64,000 bases of DNA from Symsagittifera roscoffensis (Eukaryota; Xenacoelomorpha; Acoela; Convolutidae), in assembly GCF_963678635.1 (NCBI RefSeq), contig NC_087069.1, positions 37,635,329-37,699,328 of the forward strand, read 5' to 3'. The translations under genes and the position numbers were made by a program. Of this stretch, positions 47,206 through 57,270 are shown one piece after another. The notes below the pieces were generated by a model. That model did no database searches and was not told where the DNA came from. It worked only from the letters and a program-made list of their open reading frames with translations. The first letter of the stretch is position 1. Every line of letters begins with the position of its first letter.

Positions 47206-50200
47206 TGGCGCAGTCAGCAGGATTTTTTGCTCAGGATAACAGAACGGACATAGGAATTCCTGTATATTGGACCACAGCGAACTCAGATCCACCTTGGAAT
47301 TTTAAAGTATGGTTGGATCAGTTTCTGATGGCAGTGACAGTAAAAGAAAATGTAAACCCAGATGTAATGCTGGAAGATCCCAAACCAGTATTAGAGGAGC
47401 CGGAACCCCGTCCAGAAACACCCAGAGACGGCGAATCTGCTGCTGCAACAGCAGCAAGAGAAGCAAGGGATAGATTGTTGAGAGATAGAGTGGCAGCTGA
47501 GAATGAAGAGCGAAGAGAAAGAGGACCCAAAGTGGGCCACAATATTTACTACAACGAAGTTCAGAAGCGATTAGTATCTAGACTATTTCTTGCGTTTGGG
47601 ACTGAAGGAAAGAAAAGATTTGTTCAGAAAAATCCACATGTGGAAATTTCGAAACTGCAGTTTAAGGAGATGGTTAGATTGGCAAAGGAAACTTTTGAAA
47701 AATGCCAAAGTATTACGTACGAGCGGTACAAATTATTCAATAGAGCACAGGAAGTAGGAGAATCTTTAGAATCCTTTCATGCAGCACTAACTGCACAAGC
47801 AGCTAAGTCAGCATTGGACACTTTGGAAGACGAATTGGTCAGAGATCTCTTTATTTCGAAAATGCGAAGCCCAGTTCTACAGGATACACTCACGTTCGAA
47901 ACGCTACCTCCCGAAGAAGTATTAAAAAGGGCGATAAAATTTGAGCAGAGTAAACAATCGACTCAAGCATTTCAGAAAACTACTCTGGGAACTGCACAAG
48001 CAACACTTCACCAAGGACCACAGATTAAAGTCAAACAAGAACCAATTATGGTGGTTGGTAACAGGAATCAAAGCAATAGAAAACCCTATCGTGAAAGAAA
48101 TAGACGGAAACAACAAGAGGGGAGAGGGTTACCGAACAATAGTAACGCAGAGGACAGAAAACCCTGCAACAGGTGTGGTAGACCATTTGTAGATGGTCAC
48201 TTGAAAAATTGTGCAGCGATGGGAAAACAGTGTAAGAATTGCAACAAACCAAATCATTTTGCTCGAATGTGTCGGTCACAACAGGTCAGTGAAATAACTG
48301 AAAATACAGAGAGTTCGGAAGGAGAATGTAACCTGATACAAACATTCGATTCATGCGAAGAATTCGAGGTTATGGCAGTGGAACAGAGAGACAGCGAAGT
48401 AGAGATGATCAACAGATACATTGAGGAAAAAATGAAAGAAAACAGCGGGGTTAACGAACTAGAAACGAAAAAGATTGACATACGGAATGACTCATCATCA
48501 GGAAGGATGAAGTCACTGAAGGCTTTAATCCGAATCGACAATCAGATAATAAATATGACGGTGGACACCGGTAGTCCAATTTCATTCATAAATTGGACAG
48601 TAGCAAAACAAATTCTTGAGTTATCAGAAAAAATACAATTTACTCCAGTCGAGAAATTGTACTTACCAGCGCAATTCGTGGACTATAATAAAAAACCAAT
48701 AGCAATATTGGGGGCGGTGAAGGCCAACATAAGATCCGCCGGTTGGGAAGTCCCAAAGGCTACTTTTCTGATTACTGAACGAAGGACGCGATGTATACTA
48801 GGGTTAGACCTACAAAACAAGATAGGCATAACCACTACACAAAGACCCGCTCCAACGAAAAAATCCAGATTTGATATCATGCTGTGCGAACAGTCGGATC
48901 AGTGGAAAGAAAAATTCTACAAAGATTTTAAATCACTGTTTGATAGAAAAGGAAGATCAGTAAATCACGTCGTGAACACAACATTCAAATATCCTCTCTG
49001 CCCGATTCAAGAGAAAGGGAGGAGAATACCGATCCATGTGCAAGGGAAAGTCGAAAAGGAAATTGAAAAACTATTATTAGAAGGACATATTCAGAAATTG
49101 GATAAATGTACCAGTGATTGCTTCATAGCCCCTATTGTTATCACAGTGAAGAAAGACGATACAATTAAATTGGCATTGGACGCAAAACCCATCAACAGAC
49201 AATTATACAAAAATAAGTATCAGATGCCGAATGTGGAAGAATTACTAGATGGGGTCAGTCAGATAGTAACTGCGCAAACAGCAGGTACCTTGTTCTTCAC
49301 CGTGTTAGATTTGAAATACGCATATAGTCAGCTAAAGTTGAATCCACAAACTGCAAGACAGTGCAATTTCAACATCGTAGGGGGGAAAGCCACGGGTACT
49401 TATAGATTTCTGACGGGATTCTATGGTCTAGCTGATATGCCAGCCGAATTTCAAAAAGCAATGGATCGGACGCTGAATCATTCTAAGAATACGTTTTGTT
49501 TCTTGGATGACATATTAATTGTTTCAAAAGGATCGGAAATAGAACATGAAAAACTGATTATTGATGTCTTAAGCAAGCTCGATAAGGAGAACTTATCGCT
49601 GAAATTGGTAAAATGTGAATTCTTCAAAACAGAAGTTAATTGGCTAGGACATAAACTTTCGGAAAGTGGGGTTACTCCTAAAATTACGAAAACGGAGGCT
49701 ATCCTAAAGTTAGAACATCCAAAGTCACTCAAACAACTTAGGTCTTTTCTAGGTAGCATTAACCATCTTGCAAAGTTTATACCGAATGCAGCTAATTTGA
49801 CAGAAAAACTCAGACCATTATTGCGTGAAGAAAATGAAAAGAAAAAACTGAAAAATATTAAAATCCCAGTAAAAAAATTTGAATGGGGAACAGAACACAA
49901 TGAGGTGTTCGAGGAAATAAAAAAAGCAGTAGCAAACATTGCTAAACTGAATTATTACGATCCAAACCGGGATACTCGAGTAAAATGCGATGCAAGTCAC
50001 AGTGGACTGGGTGCATCTTTAGAACAACAGACGGAGAAAAATGAGTGGATTCCAATCGCATTCGCGTCGCGCTACCTTAACAATCAAGAAAAAAAGTATT
50101 CTACCAACGAACTTGAACTGTTAGCAGTGGTATGGTCAGTGGATCGTTTCAAACATTACCTATTAGGAAAGGAATTTGTAATAGTTACTGATCATAAGGC

Positions 50201-52313
50201 ATTAACATCTGCCTTAGAAGGCAACAAGTCTAACAAAACATACCAATCCAGATTAACAAGATGGGTGGATAGATTACTGCCATACCAGTTCAAAATTGTC
50301 CATATTCCAGGTAAGGATATGGGAATAGTAGATTATCTATCTAGAGAACCATCAGGAGAACCTTGGCCTGAAACAAAACTGGATGAAAAATTTGTTGTCA
50401 CTTCAATTGAGTGTTTTCATAGAGCACTCGACTGCTTATACAGTCGGTTAAGTGATACGGATGTAGAAATTCCGAGCGAAAAGATTCTAGAATATTCTCA
50501 AAAACAGAATAGAGAAGAGAAATTATTAGAATCCAGGCGTGGTTGCTATAGCAACAGAACGGTCAAAAACCGAACAAAGCTCGACCGGAACGAGAACGGG
50601 GGAGATTCAGATTTCTTGACAGACAAGAACGTGTTGAAACAGAAAAACACTCGTGTCAATTTCAACAGAGCAATACAGTCGGTTAATTTAGTAAAAAACA
50701 GAAGAGTAATCTCAGAGAAAATGGAGGATGGAAGGATGAAGAAGAAATCGGTGAGAATAGAAGACGGTAGGACGCAGACACAGGAGGAAAACGATCAAGT
50801 AGCGGAAGCGGAGATAACCGAAACTACATTCCATAGAACATGTCGAATCAGAAGAACTCTAGATAGAACGGAAGACAGTTTTGACGAGGACAGTTGTACT
50901 GCACAGGCAGCGATATGGGAGAAAGATGCCGAAGAAACGAAAAATTTGCTATCCATTTGGGACCTAGTTAGTAAAGATCAAGAACTACCAGGAAATATCA
51001 GAGAGCTAGAGGCGATGACGCAGATGGTAACGAGCAGCCCGAGAGGTTCACCAGCGAAATCAATCATTGAAGTGGATCTAACAGCAGATGATGACGATTT
51101 TGGACCGGAAGTGAGCGCGGTTCAAACCTCGAGAAGAATTAAAGAGGGAAAAACCCAACTGGCAAGCGCATTAACAGACGTAGGAGACACTGGAAACTTT
51201 ACCTTATCAAAATTATTTGATAAGACGCTGTTGGCCGAACTCATATCGGAGGATGTCTGGATGGACCGACTACGTCGAGTAATAGAGAGAAAGGACCGGG
51301 CGGGATTTGAGCTAATGGGCCCATACACAAACCCGTTGTGGAACCAACTTTCAGTAGTCGACGATTGCATTCTCGTAGATAACAGAATAGCAGTACCAGC
51401 TCAGTTGCGCCAAGCAGTGTTGAAGCGCATACATAGAGGACATCCGGGACAGGAGGCAATGATTGATGTATCAAATTATCTGTGGTGGCCCCATATGCAT
51501 AAGGACATCGTAAACCTCGCTGAAGAGTGCAGAGAATGTACACGCTATGGTAAGAATGCAAAATACATTATACCGAAAAACTCTTCCCAACCATTGCCAC
51601 TGCTATCGCAGCCAGGACAGGAAGTCCAATTAGATTATGCAGGACCTTTAGAAGACCATAAAGGAAAGAAAATCTACTTATTGGTAGCAATTGATCGGTT
51701 TTCAAAATTTCCGTCGGTGAAAGTAACCAAATCAACGGGGGGTAAATCAACCATAAAATTCCTAAGGTCGTACATAGATACGCATGGCATACCAGAATCG
51801 ATAAAAACCGACCAGTTTTCCGGATTTAAAGGAAAAGCCATGAAAAAATTCTGTCTCGAACACAACATTGAACAGAAGTTCTGCCCGGTGGGTGACCACC
51901 GCGGGTGCGGTTTAGTAGAAAGGACAATCCAAACTATTAAAAGGCGTTTGGGGGTGATGCTATTGGAAGAGAATGTAAAATCAATAAAACTATGCCTTAG
52001 TACGATCATTAGGGATTTGCGATGGATAAAACAAAAAACCATACAGAAATCACCGTTTGCAGCACACTTCAATCGACTACCGAAAACAGAATTCAAAATC
52101 ATACGGGATAAATTTGTAGAGTTTTCTGATAATTTAGATAAACAGCATCTGGAGAGGTCAGCTTTAACCGCAAGCCAACTCAAGAAGAGGATTGATCAGT
52201 CTCGAGATTCTCTAAAGATCGTGAAAAAAGGACAGAGAAGCAGAGAAGTCAGCCCCCTATTCAAACAAGCTAGTTTGACAACTCAGGAGAGAAACAGAGC
52301 GAGAACTCTATGA
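47205..52313 (+). CDS. E5 Gag-Pol polyprotein (1702 aa)
   Basis: One uninterrupted frame. Gag has a helical N-terminal half, then two zinc knuckles: Cys321-X2-Cys-X7-His332-X3-Cys336 and Cys343-X2-Cys-X4-His351-X4-Cys356. The protease has Asp454-Thr-Gly. RT has VLDLKYAYSQL and FLDD at 766-769. RNase H has CDASHSGLG with Asp929, NELELLAVVWSVDRF, and VTDHKAL. A polar linker covers about 1050-1325. Integrase has a zinc domain from about 1409 (HRGH...CREC) and catalytic Asp1477, Asp1536 and Glu1572 (D-X58-D-X35-E). Every expected active residue is present. The start is the ATG that spans the LTR/PBS boundary, and the next in-frame Met is well inside Gag. Gag and Pol are fused with no frameshift, so their ratio must be set some other way. 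The stop is TGA at 52311. Confidence 0.95.
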   Translation: MAQSAGFFAQDNRTDIGIPVYWTTANSDPPWNFKVWLDQFLMAVTVKENVNPDVMLEDPKPVLEEPEPRPETPRDGESAAATAAREARDRLLRDRVAAENEERRERGPKVGHNIYYNEVQKRLVSRLFLAFGTEGKKRFVQKNPHVEISKLQFKEMVRLAKETFEKCQSITYERYKLFNRAQEVGESLESFHAALTAQAAKSALDTLEDELVRDLFISKMRSPVLQDTLTFETLPPEEVLKRAIKFEQSKQSTQAFQKTTLGTAQATLHQGPQIKVKQEPIMVVGNRNQSNRKPYRERNRRKQQEGRGLPNNSNAEDRKPCNRCGRPFVDGHLKNCAAMGKQCKNCNKPNHFARMCRSQQVSEITENTESSEGECNLIQTFDSCEEFEVMAVEQRDSEVEMINRYIEEKMKENSGVNELETKKIDIRNDSSSGRMKSLKALIRIDNQIINMTVDTGSPISFINWTVAKQILELSEKIQFTPVEKLYLPAQFVDYNKKPIAILGAVKANIRSAGWEVPKATFLITERRTRCILGLDLQNKIGITTTQRPAPTKKSRFDIMLCEQSDQWKEKFYKDFKSLFDRKGRSVNHVVNTTFKYPLCPIQEKGRRIPIHVQGKVEKEIEKLLLEGHIQKLDKCTSDCFIAPIVITVKKDDTIKLALDAKPINRQLYKNKYQMPNVEELLDGVSQIVTAQTAGTLFFTVLDLKYAYSQLKLNPQTARQCNFNIVGGKATGTYRFLTGFYGLADMPAEFQKAMDRTLNHSKNTFCFLDDILIVSKGSEIEHEKLIIDVLSKLDKENLSLKLVKCEFFKTEVNWLGHKLSESGVTPKITKTEAILKLEHPKSLKQLRSFLGSINHLAKFIPNAANLTEKLRPLLREENEKKKLKNIKIPVKKFEWGTEHNEVFEEIKKAVANIAKLNYYDPNRDTRVKCDASHSGLGASLEQQTEKNEWIPIAFASRYLNNQEKKYSTNELELLAVVWSVDRFKHYLLGKEFVIVTDHKALTSALEGNKSNKTYQSRLTRWVDRLLPYQFKIVHIPGKDMGIVDYLSREPSGEPWPETKLDEKFVVTSIECFHRALDCLYSRLSDTDVEIPSEKILEYSQKQNREEKLLESRRGCYSNRTVKNRTKLDRNENGGDSDFLTDKNVLKQKNTRVNFNRAIQSVNLVKNRRVISEKMEDGRMKKKSVRIEDGRTQTQEENDQVAEAEITETTFHRTCRIRRTLDRTEDSFDEDSCTAQAAIWEKDAEETKNLLSIWDLVSKDQELPGNIRELEAMTQMVTSSPRGSPAKSIIEVDLTADDDDFGPEVSAVQTSRRIKEGKTQLASALTDVGDTGNFTLSKLFDKTLLAELISEDVWMDRLRRVIERKDRAGFELMGPYTNPLWNQLSVVDDCILVDNRIAVPAQLRQAVLKRIHRGHPGQEAMIDVSNYLWWPHMHKDIVNLAEECRECTRYGKNAKYIIPKNSSQPLPLLSQPGQEVQLDYAGPLEDHKGKKIYLLVAIDRFSKFPSVKVTKSTGGKSTIKFLRSYIDTHGIPESIKTDQFSGFKGKAMKKFCLEHNIEQKFCPVGDHRGCGLVERTIQTIKRRLGVMLLEENVKSIKLCLSTIIRDLRWIKQKTIQKSPFAAHFNRLPKTEFKIIRDKFVEFSDNLDKQHLERSALTASQLKKRIDQSRDSLKIVKKGQRSREVSPLFKQASLTTQERNRARTL
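47206..47223 (+). promoter_or_regulatory. E5 primer binding site, tRNA-Ser type
   Basis: TGGCGCAGTCAGCAGGAT starts immediately after the LTR. From memory of metazoan tRNA-Ser 3' ends (complement TGGCGCAGTCGGCAGGAT or TGGCGTAGTCGGCAGGAT), it matches with about one mismatch. The site overlaps the gag-pol start codon: the A of ATG is the last LTR base, and TG are the first two bases of the site. Confidence 0.8.
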
Positions 52314-53642
52314 AACTTGTTGGAGGCGAACGCGAATTGGAACGCGGAACGACGCAGATATGATGGACCCAGCCTTTCACAACTAGTAGATGACACAAGT
52401 ACAATTGACCCTGAGTTAAGGAAGGAATTACTCTATTCATGGGAAAAGGGATTTGTAGAAGACAAGCCCAAGGGGTCAGATTGGAACACCCAAAACCTCA
52501 GCCGCAGGGACGAAACGAGGAAAAGTGGAGCAGCGCTGACAAAGCCATTTAAGGGGAAGGTTGCATCCGAGTCATCAAAGACGGTGACAACAGCTGCAGG
52601 GGCAGTATATAGAAAAAGTGACCTGGCGAAGATACAAGGTTCCCCTATGAGATCACCCAAAGAGGGAACAACGCAGAAGGAGAAGGCCCAAAGCCCACTG
52701 GTGGAGCCAAAAAGCAAACATCAGAAGAAGGATGAGGATGTCTTGGAAGAAACACTGTCCGAAGAGGAGGACTGGAATACACCAAGTGAACAGACGAAAG
52801 AATCGTTTCAAAACAGCGAAGAGGTCGTAACATCACGTGAAACACCAGTCGGTGGGGGCCTAAATTTGGCAATCAAGCGTGCCAAGCCCAATCTCGGGGG
52901 CCCAAAGACACAGGAACAGGTTGCGATAAACCCGACAGGGGAATCACGGGACAAAAGAGAGCAAACACTCAAAAACAAGGGCAAAGGAAAAAAGAAAGCT
53001 GCGGAAGCAGCAGAAGATAGTATCAATACAAAACAATCAGATGGAGATCAAGCGAATCGTGCAGGCAGCTCGGGCACCAAAAGTGTACCCTCTAAGAAAC
53101 GCATAACAAGAGATACGTCACCGGGTTCAATATTGAATGCGTTCCAGAAACAAGACATGGGGGAGGAAGAATGGCAAAATTTAGCCGATCAAGTGCTGAC
53201 CAGAGGTCTGCAAATGACAGCGGAGGAGATTATCAAATCTAAGGTGGAAGACAAGAATGAAGTCGAACTAGGATCACCGTCAGGAGTTTCAGACGACTCG
53301 GTGGTTGATGAACAAGGAGGCACAAACGTCAGACGTAGTACACGAGCAACGAAAAATCAAGGGCCGAAAAGATTTGGCAGCCCAGTGAAACACTCAGTAA
53401 AACATATTTCCGCGGATGACGAGAATGCTATTAACGAAATGGCGTTAGAACAATACAGACTTGGTCTGGCGAATGTGAAAACTGATAAACATAACCCAAT
53501 GGAGACCCGTCTGAAGCTGCTGGAACGCCACTTATTCAGAAAAAAGTTTGGGTATGCCGCGCTGGATACGACACAACCATGGAGCAATCAATGGAAAGTG
53601 CCATTAGAAATAAAGAAAAAGGAAATAGAGAAGAAAAACTGA
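52314..53642 (+). CDS. E5 second ORF, same frame after TGA (443 codons)
   Basis: It follows the gag-pol stop directly in the same frame and has no ATG near its beginning (it opens AAC TTG TTG GAG), so expression would require readthrough of TGA, reinitiation elsewhere, or a spliced RNA. The protein is strongly charged (Lys/Glu/Ser/Thr-rich), with no signal peptide or membrane helix, so it is not an envelope. Near residue 340 it reads NVRRSTRATKNQGPKRFGSP, similar in style to RRSTR-type basic tails at the C-terminus of some Ty3/gypsy integrases. It is therefore best seen as a C-terminal extension of Pol. The final about 60 residues (RLKLLERHLFRKKFGYAALD) look folded. It ends just before the polypurine tract. 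Confidence 0.75.
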   Translation, partial: NLLEANANWNAERRRYDGPSLSQLVDDTSTIDPELRKELLYSWEKGFVEDKPKGSDWNTQNLSRRDETRKSGAALTKPFKGKVASESSKTVTTAAGAVYRKSDLAKIQGSPMRSPKEGTTQKEKAQSPLVEPKSKHQKKDEDVLEETLSEEEDWNTPSEQTKESFQNSEEVVTSRETPVGGGLNLAIKRAKPNLGGPKTQEQVAINPTGESRDKREQTLKNKGKGKKKAAEAAEDSINTKQSDGDQANRAGSSGTKSVPSKKRITRDTSPGSILNAFQKQDMGEEEWQNLADQVLTRGLQMTAEEIIKSKVEDKNEVELGSPSGVSDDSVVDEQGGTNVRRSTRATKNQGPKRFGSPVKHSVKHISADDENAINEMALEQYRLGLANVKTDKHNPMETRLKLLERHLFRKKFGYAALDTTQPWSNQWKVPLEIKKKEIEKKN

Positions 53643-53747
53643 TAAAAGGCATACACCAATGGTACCACAAGAAACTGAGCTGGAAAAAACTCATATTATT
53701 GTTACTTATAAAATTTTAAATATAGTAGATATAATTTTATTTTGCCC

Positions 53748-53756
53748 AAGGGGGAA
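53748..53756 (+). promoter_or_regulatory. E5 polypurine tract
   Basis: AAGGGGGAA abuts the 3' LTR. This purine run is the expected RNase H-resistant primer for plus-strand cDNA. Confidence 0.9.
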
Positions 53757-54050
53757 TGTGGTAGTGCAGCCATCTGTAGTACACAACCTTGAGGACAGTC
53801 GATAACTACTGCATCTGCAGTAACCATATGTGCTAACTATTTATTATGTTATTATTATGTAAGTGGTCAAGGTCATGCGTTGTTGTTCAACACTAAAGTT
53901 TGAGTTGTTTAGTGTGTTCATATCTCATGCTGAAAAGCAGTAACAAACTATCAGTTATTAACTAAGAACAGAACAAAACTAACAACAGTAAATTTACATT
54001 ATCCATCTTACTCTTCTTCTTAACACGCTCCGCAGATTAGGGATATCACA
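53757..54050 (+). repeat. E5 3' LTR
   Basis: 294 bp, identical to the 5' LTR as far as base-by-base reading shows. It is followed by AGGGC at 54051-54055, the right target site copy. It should carry the polyadenylation signal. Confidence 0.95.
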
Positions 54051-54055
54051 AGGGC

Positions 54056-55554
54056 AAGCTTTATAAAAGGTCGTTTTATAAGAAAATGCTAGTCATATAC
54101 ATCAAATCAATGCATAGATGGGAAATTTCATATGAACCATAAAAAAGTGTCGGTGCTCTAGCTGTTCAGAAATCTGGAGGAGTCAATTATGCAGGAACTT
54201 CTAGCAATCAAACAAAAAAAGTTCTTCATTTTACTTGGTATGATATATAATGGTAGGTGCAAATAAAATCAGCTACGAAAAACTCGGTTCCCACTCTTTG
54301 GCATGAGTCGAATGTGTTGGGCAAAACTATTCAGATTGCAACACCAGCAGAGAATAGAGAAATAAGCAATGTTATTGCGGGTTAATGCTACCAAAAATTA
54401 GGAATACTCCGTTGGTTAATTAAGTTCTCTTTTTTGCGGAATTTACAGACTAGATGGTGCATTGGCTTCCACGTCTGACTCAAGATACAGAAAACCTTGT
54501 CCAACCATCTCTGGAGCGTTTTTGTGTAGCCATAAGACAAACATGGATTCTTTTGCATTATATCACCAGCCCTAGAATGCAAATGTTTCTTTAGAACTTT
54601 CACTAGAAATGTTTCCCGTCAATGTATGTCAATACAGCTAATATAGTGGTCATTTTTGTGTTCAAAACACTTGAAAAATGAAAATGTTCCGTTTCCAAAG
54701 TTCTTTCGATTTCAAGTGAAATGATTTAAGAAGTGAATTTAAGAATTGAGTATATTTGACCAAATGAAATTATTTGAACAATTTAAATCCTAAAAAGTAC
54801 TAGTATTGAGCTCTTCGGTTTCATGTTTTAAACATTTCAACAATTCAGTTCCAAAAAAAATTATTAATTTTATGTTATGGACAACGAAATAAAGTTTCAT
54901 GCGGCGACTTTTTTCTTGAAATGGCCTACGACATCTACAACACATACAGTCTCATAACATATGTTCTATCGACCATGTTAATCAACTTTCAAAACAATAA
55001 CTCCACATCCGGTCGTCATCACTAAGTTTTACAATCTCTAAGAAGTTTTAACAATTGCAGCTGGCGATTTTTAAGCGAAAAAAAAATTTGGTTGATATAG
55101 GTATTACGCTGTAAAAAATGAGATTATAATCTCATAAGCTGATTAACTGAACCTATCGACGAACGCACGTCAGACACGATCTAACGGTCAAATACATAAC
55201 TAACGACTGGAAGTAACACTTAAACTCAACTTCAATCTAATTTATGCTCCTGGTTTTTCTAAATCAATCTAGAACAATCCAACTACTTTTTATACTTGTA
55301 TCTGTCCGTTGAACACGTCTGTGCGTTTGTTTTAAAGTATAGACATCTTTGCGTGAAAAATTGTAATTATGTAAGTTTGCACCTAAGTACTGGTGTATGA
55401 ATGTGCTGTGCTCAACGAAACTTTTTGTGTAACCATGATCAGAAGAGTAACATTAAGTCAAACTCATTCTAGTAGCTGACTTTGTTTTCAAAAGAAATTT
55501 ACCACTTGTTTTAGAAAACAAGTGCGTCTCTCTGTAACCAGAATTGATGAATCT
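54056..55554. other. GPCR intron sequence between E5 and E6
   Basis: No supported gene. A 71-codon minus-strand frame at 54603-54388 has no recognised domain. No repeats linking it to other parts of the window were noticed. Confidence 0.5.
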
Positions 55555-57020
55555 AGAGTTCCCATCCCGCTGAACGAGTAATTACCTCGATTGCTCCAAG
55601 AATCACAATTGGATGCTTATTATAGTCAACAAGATAGGCAGACATGTTTTACTGATCTGCTGGCACAAAAATGATTCTCTTCCATGTTTCCAAGATTTGT
55701 TTCGCAGTAGCCCATTTTAGTAAAAAAAAACTGGACTGCCTACATCTACTGTCATTTTAAAAATTTTATTATCGATTGACAACCGCCTTCAGAGATTTAA
55801 CTTTTTCTGACTTCTTTGTTTTAAAATCTTCTTGATACTTAAGTCACCCCTTTTCTCTTTTTGTATCCTTTCCTTTTTGCCAATCGTTTTTGGACGTATT
55901 GTTCAATCTGGGTTAAGGATCGGTTAGTTTTTTCTAACGACATGGTTTCAAATTCGTCACAGTAGTCAAAATTCTTTATGAGGTGTCTCTCTTCTTCAGA
56001 GCTATCTCCATACTCGGCCAGATTTTACACGTGTTACCCCGTCGCCAGGCAGATTTTTAATTGACCCACGTTAAATGTTCAGCAGCATCTACTGCAAGAT
56101 CGTAGCTCGTGTATTGTTTCTACCCTTCTGTTGTTTTCTTTTATACTTCTTCTTGCCTTCTCGTCTGCTGTTCTGACTCTAATGCCCACTTTCATAATAG
56201 GTTCTTGTTGTATTCTATTTTGTGAACCAGATGACTGAGTTGCATTTGCAGTATTGGCATTTGTCGTCTGGAATGCCTGTGTTGTCTGTCTTCTATGTTT
56301 AAAATTTAGCGCTCTTTTCAAAACCTCGCCGGGAGATAGGTTTCTAAATATTAGAATGCCCTGTAGGGTTACCTTCTTCATCTTCGAGATGAATAACTCT
56401 CGTACTAGCGTACCCAATTCGTACCTCGCTCCCTGTGCAGTTAAGGCTGCGTGGAATGATTCCAATCTCTCTCCTGATTCCTGTTGTCTATTGAAAACCT
56501 TGTATCCTACGTACGTCACACTGTGTTTTTTCAAGCAAAACCTTCGCTAAAGCCACCATCTCCTCTAAATTCAGTTGAGTTCTCCGTGTGTGGATTCTTC
56601 TGAACGAATATTTTCTTTCCCTCTGCCCCTATTGCTAGGAATGGCCTGAGCTGTAATCTCTTATGTATTCTTTATACTAGACATTGTGGCCAACCTTGGG
56701 GCCTCTTTCTCTTCGTTCTTCGTTTTAAAGTTGGACCTTGTCTCTAGCCATTCTCTCTCTTGCTTCTCCTTTTGCCACGGCCGTAACATTTTCTCCCGTT
56801 CGCGGTATTTCGCGTCTTGAAGCTGGCTCTTCTATGACCGGTTCCGTATCTTCTAATAGTTCTTCAGGATCCACATTCTCTTTCACCGTCACTGCCATGA
56901 CAAATTGATCGAACCAAATCTTAAAGTTCCATGGCGGATCCGAGCTCGCTGTGGTCCAGAATACGGGAGTTCCCATGTCGGTTCGATTGTTTGAGACAAA
57001 AGTCCTGCTGGTTGCGCCAC
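55555..57020 (-). pseudogene. E6 gag and partial protease
   Basis: The piece 57036-56725 reads VFWTTASSDPPWNFKIWFDQ and FVMAVTVKENVDPEELLEDT, close to the E5 Gag N-terminus. The piece 56534-56079 reads SGERLESFHAALTAQGARYE and LVRELFISKM, then LRSCSRCC where the first zinc knuckle begins, with a stop inside the knuckle. Farther on, MTVDVGSPVFF replaces MTVDTGSPISF, so the catalytic DTG is DVG. The codon equivalent to the E5 start is GTG, because the LTR end CA has become CG. Frameshifts separate the pieces. Confidence 0.85.
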
Positions 57021-57270
57021 GTGATAACTGTAGCATTTTCTGGTAGCTCAGTTATGTAAAACTAGTGTTTCGTAACGAGTGAGTTTAGACTGTTCTTGAT
57101 AACGTCTCTTTTTAGCTCAGTTTTACTGGCCTAGGCTCCATACTGTTTATGGCAGAACTAAACTTGCAGTTCTTCTTTTTCAGATAGGCGCAAATGGCCT
57201 TGACAATGATAGTATACTTATTTTATGAATAGATAATATCAAGGTTACTGCAACCGCAGTACTACATACA
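55555..57270 (-). mobile_element. E6: truncated relative of E5, antisense (5' LTR, gag, start of protease)
   Basis: The minus strand has an LTR-like 57270-57020 (CTGCGGTTGCAGTAACC corresponds to CTGCATCTGCAGTAACC in E5), a primer binding site TGGCGCAACCAGCAGGA (57019-57003), gag and the start of protease. It ends near 55555, after residues equivalent to SAGWE of the E5 protease region. RT, RNase H, integrase and 3' LTR are missing. It is clearly the E5 family but much older. Confidence 0.85.

Larger units (their letters stand above)
46912..54050 (+). mobile_element. E5: intact Ty3/gypsy LTR retrotransposon, 7139 bp
   Basis: It is bounded by two 294-bp LTRs (46912-47205, 53757-54050) in which I found no difference, and by the 5-bp target duplication AGGGC. 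Inside are a tRNA-Ser-type primer binding site, a 1702-codon gag-pol frame, a second 443-codon frame in the same frame after one TGA, and a polypurine tract. Identical LTRs mean very recent insertion, because both are copied from one template. It lies in the large GPCR intron, in the same sense as the gene. It is related to E6 (same family) and more distantly to E2/E4. No envelope-like gene is present. Confidence 0.95.

Noticed and set aside
52317-53642. ORF2 of E5 as an envelope gene
   Set aside because: No signal peptide, membrane anchor or cysteine-rich ectodomain is present.
54388-54603. 71-codon minus-strand frame between E5 and E6
   Set aside because: No domain, no splice signals and no second copy in the window.
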